DNA of 60,156 nucleotides from an uncultured bacterium. Lineage in GTDB: Bacteria > Spirochaetota > UBA4802 > UB4802. Location of the stretch: contig CALEUQ010000029.1 of assembly GCA_937920495.1 (NCBI GenBank), positions 1 to 60,156 on the forward strand, read 5' to 3'. Shown here in pieces: positions 37,057 to 49,515 of this stretch. Positions within the stretch are counted from its first letter, which is position 1; every line of letters starts with the position of its first letter. The position numbers and the translations under genes were made by a program. The notes under the pieces were generated by a model, which was not told the origin of the DNA, did no database searches, and was given only the letters and a program-made list of their open reading frames with translations.

Positions 37057-38442
37057 ATGAAGAAGCTATTCTTTCTACTATCACTGCTGGTTTTAACTGG
37101 TGCATTTATTGGATGCAAATGTAGTTCTGATATCCTGGCAACGTATGATAACGTAAAAATAACAAGAGGCCAATTTAAAGAATGGTTGCAGGATAAACAA
37201 TTTTCTGTTGATGCAATTTTGAAAAGCAAAAAACAGCAAAAAGACAAGCTGGAAATGATGGCTATTGAAAACATTGCGATAGAGGAGGCCAAAACAGAAA
37301 ATCTCATTGAAACAGAGAAATATAAATTTTTAGAAGATATGGCTTTTGAATCAATTTTACTCAAACATTTATATGATAAGCAAATTAAAGATAAAGCTGA
37401 TTTTAAGGAGCCTGCATATCATATAAAGCAGATTCTTTTGCGGGTAAGAGATTTTAAGATTGTCAACAATAAAAGAGTAAATTTATCAGGTGCAGAGCTT
37501 GAAAAAGTGTATGTAGATACTGAAAATAGAGCAAATGAAATTATAGAAAAGTTGAAAAATGGCGAAAAATTTGAAGAACTTGCCAAATTATACTCTGATG
37601 ATTTTTCAAAGAAAAATGGGGGCGATATTGGCTATGTAGTGAAAGATATGCTGCCGCCAGAGGTTGCTGCAGCTATCGAACAAAACAAACCAGGTATAGT
37701 TGAAAAACCAATTAAAACTCAACAGGGTATACATATAGTCCAATTGATAGATACAGAGGAGCTAACCAAGAAAAATATTTATAAAATAATTAAAGATGAG
37801 ATGCAAGCTAAAAGACTTGAACAGCTTATGTTACGAAAAGCTTCAAATGATTATATTGCAAGATTAATGAATGCTCCTGATGTCCAGTTTAACGAAAAAA
37901 ATTGTAAAAGTAAAAATCCTAATGATGTCATTTTTAAAGTTGGAGATAGTTCTTTTACGGTTGCTGACTTAGAGAAACGTATTTCATATTTTCAGCACAA
38001 GGGAAGCCCATTATCAAAATCCACTTTAGATGATGCAAAGAGAATTGATATCGCAAAAAATGCTTTTAAAGTAGCCTTACTAAAACGGGAAGCAATTAAG
38101 GAGAATTTGCAAAAAGATGATAGCCTTCAACGGGAAGTTACAAAAAGAAAAAATATGCTCTTTGCAAAAGAATATATGGATTATATTGCTGAAAGAGGTA
38201 TTTCACTTACTCCAAAGGAAATACGCGATGAATATGAAAAATATAAAGACGCGCGTTTTACTACATTTGTGAATCAAAAAGGAAAGCAGATAAAACAAAT
38301 AATGCCATTCGAAAAAGTTAGGGATCAGATAGAAACTATGCTTTACAGGAAAAAAAGAGCTGAAAATCTGGCAAAATGGAAACGAGATATGTTGCATATC
38401 CATAAGTTTACTATTCATGAGAATGAACTTGAAGGGAAATGA
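37057..38442 (+). CDS. Parvulin-type peptidyl-prolyl isomerase lipoprotein
   Basis: A 461-residue lipoprotein (signal 1-19, GAFIGC with Cys20), related to SurA/PrsA-type chaperones. A parvulin domain lies at about 120-230 (KQILLRVRDF, FEELAKLYSDDFSKKNGGDIGYV, GIHIVQLID). The rest is charged and helical. It probably helps fold exported proteins in the periplasm. GGAGG lies before the ATG. It ends just before a bidirectional terminator. Confidence 0.85.
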   Translation: MKKLFFLLSLLVLTGAFIGCKCSSDILATYDNVKITRGQFKEWLQDKQFSVDAILKSKKQQKDKLEMMAIENIAIEEAKTENLIETEKYKFLEDMAFESILLKHLYDKQIKDKADFKEPAYHIKQILLRVRDFKIVNNKRVNLSGAELEKVYVDTENRANEIIEKLKNGEKFEELAKLYSDDFSKKNGGDIGYVVKDMLPPEVAAAIEQNKPGIVEKPIKTQQGIHIVQLIDTEELTKKNIYKIIKDEMQAKRLEQLMLRKASNDYIARLMNAPDVQFNEKNCKSKNPNDVIFKVGDSSFTVADLEKRISYFQHKGSPLSKSTLDDAKRIDIAKNAFKVALLKREAIKENLQKDDSLQREVTKRKNMLFAKEYMDYIAERGISLTPKEIRDEYEKYKDARFTTFVNQKGKQIKQIMPFEKVRDQIETMLYRKKRAENLAKWKRDMLHIHKFTIHENELEGK

Positions 38443-38468
38443 TGGAGTAATATAAAGTATGTATACAT

Positions 38469-38495
38469 AAAAGCTGGCCAATAAGGCCAGCTTTT
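38469..38495. terminator. Bidirectional rho-independent terminator
   Basis: AAAAGCTGGCC (38469-38479) pairs perfectly with GGCCAGCTTTT (38485-38495) around a 5-base loop, with T-rich ends in both directions. It separates the PPIase and HicB-like genes, which converge here. Confidence 0.8.
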
Positions 38496-38499
38496 ATGT

Positions 38500-38751
38500 T
38501 TAATGCATAGTAGAATTTAATGGAGGATAGATATCATAATTAAAGAGATAGTGTGTACCGTCAACATCTATAGTATCAAAATTTTCAACTGAAAATCCCA
38601 ATTCCTGTGCTGATTGCATATAGAAATATAGTATGCTTTGGATTCTTTTTATTGCTTCGATTTTATTAGAAGCGTAGCAACTGATATCCAGTTCCGGACA
38701 TGTAGCAATAAACTCATTATTCTTTTCAATTAACTTTATAGATAATTTCAT
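38500..38751 (-). CDS. HicB-like protein without a visible HicA partner
   Basis: An 83-residue protein of the HicB/UPF0150 partial RNase H-like fold (KLIEKNNEFIATCPELDISCYAS then KIEAIKRIQSILYF). HicB antitoxins normally pair with a small HicA toxin. No HicA-like reading frame lies beside it, and there is no added DNA-binding domain. GAGGA precedes the ATG. It may be a solitary or housekeeping member. Confidence 0.6.
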   Translation of the reverse strand: MKLSIKLIEKNNEFIATCPELDISCYASNKIEAIKRIQSILYFYMQSAQELGFSVENFDTIDVDGTHYLFNYDIYPPLNSTMH

Positions 38752-39070
38752 TATAGTTCCTCAACGATAGTGTTATTGTTACACATTTTAATTTATCGAC
38801 TCTTACAAGAAAAAATATAATAGCGTACATAAGGCCTTTGTTGGTAGAGTGGTATGCATTGGTTTACCGATGAATATATTTATATAAATTTTTTTATATA
38901 ACTTTATGATGATAGTAGTTGATGATTATAGATTTATAAATAAATATTATAGATAGTAAAAATTGTATATGATAACAATAATAATTTTTTTAGAAAAAAT
39001 CAGACTTATTTTGTTGACAAAAAAAGCTGTGGTGTTTGTATGGAACTCGATGCTTATACATGAGGTTTAA
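38752..39070. other. AT-rich intergenic region upstream of the ATP synthase operon
   Basis: This 319-base gap between the divergent HicB-like and atpI genes has no coding signal. TTGACA at 39014-39019 is a likely -35 box of the atp operon; a convincing -10 (perhaps TTGTAT at 39036-39041) is not certain. Confidence 0.4.
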
Positions 39071-39343
39071 GTGAAAAGGGATATTACAAGAATCATTCTT
39101 GCATATTCAACCGTAGGTATTCAGTTAGCAATTACGATTCTTGTTTTTCTTTATGGTGGGTTCTTACTTGATAAACATTTCAATAGCAGTCCGGTTTTTG
39201 TAGTCATTGGAACTATTCTTGGAATGGGAGCAGGATTTTATAATTTGATGAAGAGCTTATCCGAGCTGGATCGACTGTTAAAGCAATCAAAACAAGGTGA
39301 TAACAACAATAGTAGCGGTTTTAAAAGGCGTAAATGGATGTAA
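39071..39343 (+). CDS. atpI: ATP synthase accessory protein AtpI/AtpZ type
   Basis: A 90-residue protein with two membrane segments (about 10-28 and 38-60), matching the AtpI/AtpZ group. These assist assembly of the c-ring or act in ion uptake for the synthase. GTG start with GAGGT upstream. It is the first gene of a complete atp operon (I-B-E-F-H-A-G-D-C). Confidence 0.8.
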   Translation: MKRDITRIILAYSTVGIQLAITILVFLYGGFLLDKHFNSSPVFVVIGTILGMGAGFYNLMKSLSELDRLLKQSKQGDNNNSSGFKRRKWM

Positions 39344-39397
39344 CGTTTACGTTGCATCAATCAGATAATAAAAAAATTTGATGAGGTGTTTAAGGCT

Positions 39398-40255
39398 ATG
39401 GTTCAACTGCTACAAAGTTTACAAGCTATTATACAATCATCTAAAAGTGGCGAAGAAGAGTCGATGTATGACATAGTCATGCATCACCTCACTGACCACC
39501 CCATCCACGATGGATTTATTGGTAAAATAAACGAACGGTTTTTTCATGAAAAACTTTTTGGTATTTTTGATATGACTATTACCAAATGGGTTTTAATGTT
39601 ATGGTTATCTGCTTTTTTGTGTTTACTTGTTTTTATACCTGTTGCCCGTAAAATAAAAAATTCAGCATATGGTTCCCGTTCGCGGTGGGTTAATTTATGG
39701 GAGGTGTTAATTTCTTTTGTTCATGACGAAGTTGTTGAACCCAATTTTGACCATCATTATGTAAAAAAAGCGATGCCATATTTTCTCACCGTATTCTTCT
39801 TTATTCTTTTCTGCAATCTACTTGGCTTGATACCAGGCATGTCAACAGCAACAGGTAATCTGGCTGTAACAGGTGGTTTGGCTTTATGTACACTGATTGG
39901 GATGCTGGGGATAGGAATGATAAAGCAGGGTATATTTGGATACTGGGCAGGTTTGGTCCCTCATGGGGTACCTGCATTTGTATTGCCTCTCATGTTTCCC
40001 ATCGAAATTATTGGCCTTTTGATTAAACCGTTTGCATTGACAGTCCGACTTTTTGCAAATATGACTGCAGGGCATGTTGTTATAATTATATTTATCTATC
40101 TGGTTATGATGTTCCAGAGCTATTGGGTGGGAATAGGCTCTGTAGCTGGTTCGTTAATGATTTATTTGCTTGAGTTGCTGGTGGCGTTTATTCAGGCGTA
40201 TATCTTTGCTGTTCTTTCAGCTATGTTTATTGGTGCTTCAATGCATGCTCATTAA
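39398..40255 (+). CDS. atpB: ATP synthase F0 subunit a
   Basis: A 285-residue membrane subunit with about 6 hydrophobic segments. The essential Arg is in KPFALTVRLFANMTAGH, which lines the proton path against the c-ring. An early segment FHEKLFGIFDMTITKWVL matches the family. The ATG at 39398 lies 9 bases after GAGGTG. An in-frame GTG at 39386 sits within that site. Confidence 0.95.
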   Translation: MVQLLQSLQAIIQSSKSGEEESMYDIVMHHLTDHPIHDGFIGKINERFFHEKLFGIFDMTITKWVLMLWLSAFLCLLVFIPVARKIKNSAYGSRSRWVNLWEVLISFVHDEVVEPNFDHHYVKKAMPYFLTVFFFILFCNLLGLIPGMSTATGNLAVTGGLALCTLIGMLGIGMIKQGIFGYWAGLVPHGVPAFVLPLMFPIEIIGLLIKPFALTVRLFANMTAGHVVIIIFIYLVMMFQSYWVGIGSVAGSLMIYLLELLVAFIQAYIFAVLSAMFIGASMHAH

Positions 40256-40345
40256 AGGGCCGGCTTGAGGTATTCAATATATTATGTTCGCAATAACATA
40301 TTGTTTGTTAAATTTTAATACTTAAAAATTTACGAGGAGGAGTCA

Positions 40346-40627
40346 ATGGAATATTTAGGCCTTTCTTACCTCGCAGCGGGTTTCGGAGCTGGTTTGATAG
40401 TTTTTGGTGCAGCACTCGGTATTGGTAAATTAGCTACTGGTGCTTTAGAAGGTATGGCTCGTCAGCCAGAGTTGAGTGGTGATTTAAGAACAGCAATGAT
40501 CATTGCTGCTGCTCTTATCGAAGGTTTCACTTTCTTTGCTCTCGTTGTAACATTCATGCTTGCAACAAAAGCTCCAATTGCTATGCCAGTTGAGAAGCCA
40601 GCAGCACAGCAGACTGAAGTTAAGTAA
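40346..40627 (+). CDS. atpE: ATP synthase F0 subunit c
   Basis: A 93-residue hairpin of two membrane helices. The ion-binding carboxylate is Glu59 in AALIEGFTFFALV, and the polar loop is ARQPELSG. The residues marking Na+-type rings (Gln in helix 1, Ser/Thr after the Glu) are absent: helix 1 has GIGKLATG and Gly follows the Glu. So the ring probably translocates protons. The hydrophilic tail (about 78-93, ending QQTEVK) is longer than usual. GAGGAGG precedes the ATG. Confidence 0.96.
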   Translation: MEYLGLSYLAAGFGAGLIVFGAALGIGKLATGALEGMARQPELSGDLRTAMIIAAALIEGFTFFALVVTFMLATKAPIAMPVEKPAAQQTEVK

Positions 40628-40649
40628 TTCTATTAACAGGTAGTTCACT

Positions 40650-41159
40650 ATGGAAGTTTTAAAAGAAGGCTTGCTAAAGGTTGATCCCGGCCTCCTGTTA
40701 TGGACAATAATAACCTTTATTGTGTTGTTATTGATATTATGGAAAGCCGCATGGAAGCCAATTGTTGAGGCGCTTGATGCAAGGGCTGAGAAGATTCGTG
40801 GTGATATTGAATCTGCTGAAAAGTCCCGTCTTGAAGCCGAAAGGCTGTTTGCTGAGCATAAAGCAATGATGGATAAGGCAAAAGAGGAGGCGGCAAGCAT
40901 CATCGCTGAAGGTAAGGCTGATGCGGAAAAGTTAAAGAATTCCATAGTTGAAAAGGCAAATCAGGAAGCCAAGGATCTCATTGAAAGAGCGCGTCGCGAG
41001 ATTAATCTTGCAAAGGATAAAGCGCTGGCAGAGATTCAGGCTGAAGTTGTAACAATATCTACTGATATTGCTGCAAAGATTATCTCAAAGAATCTCAAAG
41101 TTGAAGATCAGAAAGCCCTTGTAGAAGAGGCATTACAAAAAATAAGGACAGTTCAGTAA
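40650..41159 (+). CDS. atpF: ATP synthase F0 subunit b
   Basis: A 169-residue stator subunit: one N-terminal membrane segment (about 13-32) followed by a long charged coiled coil rich in Ala, Glu and Lys (about 45-140), which reaches the delta subunit. A single b gene is present, rather than b and b'. The stop codon lies within a hairpin that extends to atpH. Confidence 0.93.
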   Translation: MEVLKEGLLKVDPGLLLWTIITFIVLLLILWKAAWKPIVEALDARAEKIRGDIESAEKSRLEAERLFAEHKAMMDKAKEEAASIIAEGKADAEKLKNSIVEKANQEAKDLIERARREINLAKDKALAEIQAEVVTISTDIAAKIISKNLKVEDQKALVEEALQKIRTVQ

Positions 41160-41175
41160 TACTGGACTGTCCTTA
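41144..41175 (+). promoter_or_regulatory. Hairpin at the atpF/atpH boundary
   Basis: TAAGGACAGT (41144-41153) pairs with ACTGTCCTTA (41166-41175), and the inner CAGT/ACTG extends the stem around an AAT loop. It contains the atpF stop codon. The following bases are AAATTTTAA, not a T-run, so full termination is unlikely. It may protect or process the mRNA or slow entry to atpH. Confidence 0.55.
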
Positions 41176-41182
41176 AATTTTA

Positions 41183-43289
<2,107 letters not shown>

Positions 43290-43314
43290 AAATTCTAAAG
43301 TTTGAGGAAAAGCT

Positions 43315-44199
43315 GTGGCAACACAACGAGAGATATTAAAGCGAATTAAGTCTGTCAAGAATACGCAGAAGATCACCAAGACAATGGAAATGGTTTCTAC
43401 TGCCAAGATGAAAAAGATGCAGGACAGAATTATAATGTCAAAGCCATATGGTGAAAAGCTTGAAACCATAATTGATCATCTGCGGCAGACTGGCGTAGAA
43501 GATGTGTATGACCCACTTATGCAAGAAAGACCGGATCCAAATAGAATTTTAATTCTTATGATTACCGGTAACAGAGGTCTTTGTGGTGGATTTAATACAC
43601 GAGTAATCGATAACACCATAAATTTTAAAAAGAAATTAACCATTGAAGAAGGTAAAGAAGTACTTATTTATTCAATGGGTAAAAAAGGTACAAATTATTT
43701 CAGGTTCATTAAAGAGCCGGTTTACAAAAGTGTGTTAAATCCTGAAGATAAGTTTAAATTTGATGATGCATCCAGATTGGGCGATGAATTAATCAATTTG
43801 TTTGTTACCGGCGAAGTTGATGAGGTGTATGTTTCATATACCAAAATTATGACTCGTTCAACACAGAAAGCTACAATTACACGTCTGCTTCCACTGAAGC
43901 CTGAGAGTGTTGCAATACAGGAAAGTGTTGAAGAATTTCATGTAGAGTATATCTTTGAGCCTAATCCATATAAGATTTTTTCTTCCTTGCTACCATTATA
44001 TATTAAGATGAAGTTGTATCTTGCAGTGTTGGAGTCAGGTTTTTCTGAAAACTTTGCACGAAGGGTAGCAATGAAGAATGCAACAGATGCAGCAAAAGAA
44101 ATGGTAAGAGATTTGACTATAACATATAACAGAGCTCGACAGGCTAAGATTACAAAGGAAATCTCTGAAATTGTTGGTGGTGCTGCAGCCCTTGAATAA
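43315..44199 (+). CDS. atpG: ATP synthase F1 subunit gamma
   Basis: A 294-residue rotor shaft subunit. The N-terminal coiled-coil helix has ILKRIKSVKNTQKITKTMEM. The Rossmann-like part contains ITGNRGLCGGFN, and the C-terminal helix has AMKNATDAAKEM ending EIVGGAAALE. GTG start with GAGGA upstream. Confidence 0.96.
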   Translation: MATQREILKRIKSVKNTQKITKTMEMVSTAKMKKMQDRIIMSKPYGEKLETIIDHLRQTGVEDVYDPLMQERPDPNRILILMITGNRGLCGGFNTRVIDNTINFKKKLTIEEGKEVLIYSMGKKGTNYFRFIKEPVYKSVLNPEDKFKFDDASRLGDELINLFVTGEVDEVYVSYTKIMTRSTQKATITRLLPLKPESVAIQESVEEFHVEYIFEPNPYKIFSSLLPLYIKMKLYLAVLESGFSENFARRVAMKNATDAAKEMVRDLTITYNRARQAKITKEISEIVGGAAALE

Positions 44200-44232
44200 A
44201 AGGGTAAATGATATAATACTAATTATTCATGA

Positions 44233-45660
<1,428 letters not shown>

Positions 45661-45681
45661 TAAATTGTAGAGGATAGAGCT

Positions 45682-46083
45682 ATGGCAATGAAATTAAATT
45701 GCAGTGTATTAACACCAGAACGTCAGATTTATGAAGGGCAGGTTGATTTTGCGGTTGTGCAGGCCTATGATGGCGAGATGGGATTTCTTTACAATCATGC
45801 TCCATTAATTTCTGAGTTAGGTACTGGTGAAATACGTTTGCGATCAGGCGATAGTACAGAATATTTTTATGTTGATGGTGGATTTGTAGAAATAAAAAAT
45901 AATTCACTTATAATTTTGGCACAGGAAGCTGTTAGCAAGCAGGATATGAGGCCAGAAGAAATTGAATCAAAAATTAAAGAGATAGCTGCATTGCCAAAAC
46001 CTGAAACCTTTACAGACAGGTTAAGTATAGACATAGAATTAAAAAAATTGAAAGCGCGATTAAAAATTGCTAAAAAGCAATAA
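45682..46083 (+). CDS. atpC: ATP synthase F1 subunit epsilon
   Basis: A 133-residue subunit with the N-terminal beta-sandwich (CSVLTPERQIYEGQVD, FLYNHAPLISELGTGEIRL) and a C-terminal helical pair rich in Lys/Glu that inhibits ATP hydrolysis in other bacteria. It is the last gene of the operon and is followed by a strong terminator. Confidence 0.95.
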   Translation: MAMKLNCSVLTPERQIYEGQVDFAVVQAYDGEMGFLYNHAPLISELGTGEIRLRSGDSTEYFYVDGGFVEIKNNSLIILAQEAVSKQDMRPEEIESKIKEIAALPKPETFTDRLSIDIELKKLKARLKIAKKQ

Positions 46084-46090
46084 CAAATAG

Positions 46091-46121
46091 AAAACGGGCA
46101 GTGCATACTGCCCGTTTTTTT
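46091..46121 (+). terminator. Rho-independent terminator of the atp operon
   Basis: AAAACGGGCAGT pairs perfectly with ACTGCCCGTTTT around a GCAT loop, followed by a T-run. It lies 7 bases beyond atpC and ends before the convergent fbp gene. Confidence 0.9.
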
Positions 46122-46134
46122 AAAGTAAAAGAAA

Positions 46135-47979
46135 TCAAACCATCGAATAATTCAGAGTTGCATTTTTTTCCATATCTGAATGATGCTCGGAATATTGAAG
46201 TAATTTTTCATATAATTCATTTCTTTTTTTTATTAGAAGCTTGCCTGTATATGTATCTTTTACCTTCAGAGGAGTTTCAAAATTATTAATGATTTCTACT
46301 CTTAGATTAACAGGTTCTTTTTTCTGACGGGCTTGAATGATTTCTTCGGGTGTGGGTAAAATTATTGCATAAAGAGAATATGGAGTCTGAATTAATGCAT
46401 GTCCTCTACTGAGATATGCATCAGAGAATCCACCGTCGATATTAATTGCCCTGCCATCGGGAGATGCAATTTTTTCGCCCTTGCGAATGTCAACAGGTGT
46501 GTGCCCATACACTATTCGTTCAGCTCCAAATTCTTCCATGATCTTATCCATGAATTCCTTTTTAAGCAGGTTTTCACCCCAGTATAGCAGCTTCTCTTTA
46601 TGGGTAGATTTATCAACGATAAAATATCTTTCAAAGGTTTTCATGGCATTTTTTCCAAAGAACGGCGATTTTGAACCACACCAAAGATAAAACATCAGTG
46701 CTAAATCTTTGGGGTCTTGTGGTTTGGATTCAAGGTAATTTTTTCCAATTGTTTTTATCCTGTGTTGCAAATGATCAAGTAATGCTTTTCCCTTGTAGCC
46801 CAAAAATTCTTCAAATTGGCCGTCAGGTGTACTTGGTATTAACGCATGAATGTTTAGTATGTAATTATGAATGTGGTATAATTTCCCGTGTTCAAATAAA
46901 AACTCCATTAAATAACGGACTTTCTTGCTTGTTATAAATTGATAAGCAAGCTCATTAATTATTTCTTCTTCCTCAGCTGATAATTTAGTAGGATCATCAA
47001 GGTCAATTGTTGGGAAGTGTGTATCCGTTAAACCAGAAGTGTCATTATTTTTTAACATTTCTGCTAATTTATGAAGCCATAACCTTGATTCCATATTGAA
47101 TTCAGGATTTGCAAGTATTGTCTGCTCCTCAAGCTTGAATTGTATAATAGCAAGTGCTTTTTCCATCCTTCGCGATATATCCTGTTTTGCTTTAAAATTG
47201 CCGGGTATTTCACCTGTATATGTTTTTAAGGCAAATTCTTGTAATCTTGAGATATCTATCCCTAATCTGTTAAGGAAATCCAGGTTATCATAACGAGTGC
47301 TTATACGTAACGCCTCCGCAATAAGAGATTTGTTACCTGCTGCGGCCCCCATCCACAAAATATCATGGTTGCCCCATATAAAAGTAAGGTAGCGTTTAAT
47401 ATCTTTTTGATTTAAGATTCGGATTATTTTGTCGGGTTCATCACCACGGTCAAATACATCCCCTAAAACTATGAGATGACCAAGTATAACCTGTTTAACT
47501 ATTTTGCATAGTGAGCTAATTATCTTATCTGCTATTAATTCATTTTCATAGATCATGTTAGGGACAGGATAATTCAGAATAAGGTTCTCGAGCACATGCT
47601 TTAAGTCTTTATTAATATTATTTCTGATTTCATCAAAATCTCGTACATTCTGAACACGATACTGGACAATTCGTACCAAAGACGATATAATATCCTGCCT
47701 GTCAAGACGATATACTTCATCTTCAAAATACCGTTCTTTACGGATGATTCTGCCCAGATAATCGATTTTTTCTTTTGAGAATGTTTTAGGTAATGCCTCA
47801 TAGCATATACGCCATACAAGGCCAAAACGCCCTTTAAGGATTGATACAAACCTGTCACCAGCTCCATGTGGGTCGCTTATCCACATGGTTGTATCAATGT
47901 ATTCGTTTAATCGGGATTCAATTTCAGTAAGGTCACGGATAATATTATGAAGTGCAGCAATATTCTTCTCAGAGTTCAT
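46135..47979 (-). CDS. fbp: Fructose-1,6-bisphosphatase class III
   Basis: A 614-residue metallophosphoesterase-type FBPase, known from Firmicutes and anaerobes, for gluconeogenesis. The dinuclear metal motifs are WISDPHGAGDRF, VLGDVFDRGDEPDKI, FIWGNHDILWMGAAAG and VYGHTPVD. INIDGGFSDAYL near the C-terminus also matches. The ATG at 47979 is preceded by GGAGGG; a start at 48000 would lie next to the upstream BFN gene. It is probably co-transcribed with that gene. With a reversible PPi-PFK also present, two enzymes can act in the fructose bisphosphate to F6P direction. Confidence 0.92.
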   Translation of the reverse strand: MNSEKNIAALHNIIRDLTEIESRLNEYIDTTMWISDPHGAGDRFVSILKGRFGLVWRICYEALPKTFSKEKIDYLGRIIRKERYFEDEVYRLDRQDIISSLVRIVQYRVQNVRDFDEIRNNINKDLKHVLENLILNYPVPNMIYENELIADKIISSLCKIVKQVILGHLIVLGDVFDRGDEPDKIIRILNQKDIKRYLTFIWGNHDILWMGAAAGNKSLIAEALRISTRYDNLDFLNRLGIDISRLQEFALKTYTGEIPGNFKAKQDISRRMEKALAIIQFKLEEQTILANPEFNMESRLWLHKLAEMLKNNDTSGLTDTHFPTIDLDDPTKLSAEEEEIINELAYQFITSKKVRYLMEFLFEHGKLYHIHNYILNIHALIPSTPDGQFEEFLGYKGKALLDHLQHRIKTIGKNYLESKPQDPKDLALMFYLWCGSKSPFFGKNAMKTFERYFIVDKSTHKEKLLYWGENLLKKEFMDKIMEEFGAERIVYGHTPVDIRKGEKIASPDGRAINIDGGFSDAYLSRGHALIQTPYSLYAIILPTPEEIIQARQKKEPVNLRVEIINNFETPLKVKDTYTGKLLIKKRNELYEKLLQYSEHHSDMEKNATLNYSMV

Positions 47980-48002
47980 AAGCCCTCCACAATATGGCAA
48001 TG

Positions 48003-48491
48003 TTACATTATTTTTCCACCGACATCGTCAATATCAATATCTTCAAGGACCTCTTTCATTGTTTCTTTATCTATTTGTGAAAGATTGTCCAATCCTTGAG
48101 CTATTGCAAATACTTTCTTTTTAACGTAAATTGGAACATGTGCCCTGAGAGCTATAGCTATAGCATCGCTTGGGCGACAATCAATTATAATTTCAGAGTT
48201 ATCGGGAGCATTAAGATTAAGTTTTGCATAATAAATGTTTTCTTTAAGATCATCTATTATAACGGATGTTAATGTATATTGAAAAGTTTTGAGCAGTGTA
48301 ACAATTAGATCATGAGTAAGGGGTCTGACAGGCTTTTTACCTTCCAGTTCAATTGCAATAAGACTGGCTTCAAGTGGAGCAATCATTATCGGTAGTATAT
48401 TACCAGTTTCATTATCCTGCAATACAACTATGGGTGTATTGCTTTCTTCATCTAATACAATAGTTACTATTTCAACCTTACATAGGGACAT
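48003..48491 (-). CDS. BFN-domain (bifunctional nuclease/DUF151) protein
   Basis: A 162-residue protein with the BFN domain. Conserved blocks are LPIMIAPLEASLIAIEL, RPLTHDLIVTLLK and IDCRPSDAIAIALRAHVPIYV. Homologues bind or cut DNA and RNA, but some have no shown activity. The C-terminal acidic tail is like that of other bacterial members. AGGA precedes the ATG. The fbp gene follows 23 bases later, so they form one unit. Confidence 0.87.
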   Translation of the reverse strand: MSLCKVEIVTIVLDEESNTPIVVLQDNETGNILPIMIAPLEASLIAIELEGKKPVRPLTHDLIVTLLKTFQYTLTSVIIDDLKENIYYAKLNLNAPDNSEIIIDCRPSDAIAIALRAHVPIYVKKKVFAIAQGLDNLSQIDKETMKEVLEDIDIDDVGGKIM

Positions 48492-48558
48492 AGTATATCC
48501 TGATAATTAGTATTTAACTCAATATAAAATGAATATATGAAAAAATCAAGCAAAGTTA

Positions 48559-49443
48559 CTACTTTTTAAATTTTATTTTAGTGTAAAGCTTTTTGGATAT
48601 AATGTTTTTAAAATGGATTGCAACAACACGGCTGTGTGTTTCTTTATTGCTTTCGCATTCTATATAATCAGCGTATTTCAGGTTTTGCAATAGACGTTTA
48701 ATATCATCTGTTGCGTGCAGTTTATCTGTTTTTGCACCAAAAATATAGCAAGGTGTAGTAATGAAGGGAAGTTTATCCCATAAATTATAATTTTTAAGGG
48801 CCAGTGCATTGGGTTTTAACTTATAAGGGTCTGCAGAATTTATTGTATTGGTGTATTTGGTCATTTGCTCTTTTTCTTTTTCAGTATCCAGACGGAAATT
48901 GCGTAAATACCATTTTACCAACTCTTTCAATACATTATACCATGAGGCGGGAAGCCGTGGTACGATATCACCAAGAAGAGGGGGGTATCTGAATTCTGGA
49001 AGCGGTCCAATAAGAAGTGCACATTCAGGCTGCCGGGTATTCATAGCTAAGTATTCAAGAATAACTGATGAGCCAAGTGAACTTCCTGCCATTACAAACG
49101 TTCTGTTTTTGGGAATAACTTTTTGAATAACTTCATGCAGGTCAAGCACCATTCGCATAACATTAAAAGAAAAATCTTTATATAGTTTACCTTCAGGTAT
49201 TCTGGAAGAAGTTTTTTCGCGGGTTTCGATATATATAACCCGGTATTCATCGGTTAGGTTGAGCAAAACGTCTTTCCATCCGGTGATATGTGATATCCAA
49301 CCCGCAACAAAGAAAATTATTGGCTTTGAAGATGAATCTTTTTTTGGTACAAAATCTATACAATATAATTGAAGCCCATCAGAAACAGGTATATAAAAAT
49401 CTTTAATTTTTGTTGATTGTATTGTATATTCGGTTAGGTTCAT
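48559..49443 (-). CDS. Alpha/beta-hydrolase family protein
   Basis: A 294-residue hydrolase-fold protein. The oxyanion region is IIFFVAGWISHITGWKDVL, the nucleophile elbow is AGSSLGSSVIL (GxSxG with Ser), and a late Asp (FGAKTDKLHA) and His (KETHSRVVA) complete a plausible triad. The substrate is unknown; no lipase or esterase signature is specific. The ATG at 49443 follows AGAGGTTGAGC. A start at 49473 would lack such a site. Confidence 0.8.
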   Translation of the reverse strand: MNLTEYTIQSTKIKDFYIPVSDGLQLYCIDFVPKKDSSSKPIIFFVAGWISHITGWKDVLLNLTDEYRVIYIETREKTSSRIPEGKLYKDFSFNVMRMVLDLHEVIQKVIPKNRTFVMAGSSLGSSVILEYLAMNTRQPECALLIGPLPEFRYPPLLGDIVPRLPASWYNVLKELVKWYLRNFRLDTEKEKEQMTKYTNTINSADPYKLKPNALALKNYNLWDKLPFITTPCYIFGAKTDKLHATDDIKRLLQNLKYADYIECESNKETHSRVVAIHFKNIISKKLYTKIKFKK

Positions 49444-49515
49444 GCTCAACCTCTTGTGGGAGAATATTATCATCTATTGTAAGGGTAACATATTCAATTT
49501 TGAAAATCAAGCTTT

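Noticed and set aside
38500..38751. Complete HicAB toxin-antitoxin module
   Set aside because: No HicA-sized reading frame with the expected fold lies on either side.
40346..40627. Na+-type ATP synthase c-ring
   Set aside because: The Gln in helix 1 and the Ser/Thr after the carboxylate that mark Na+ rings are missing.
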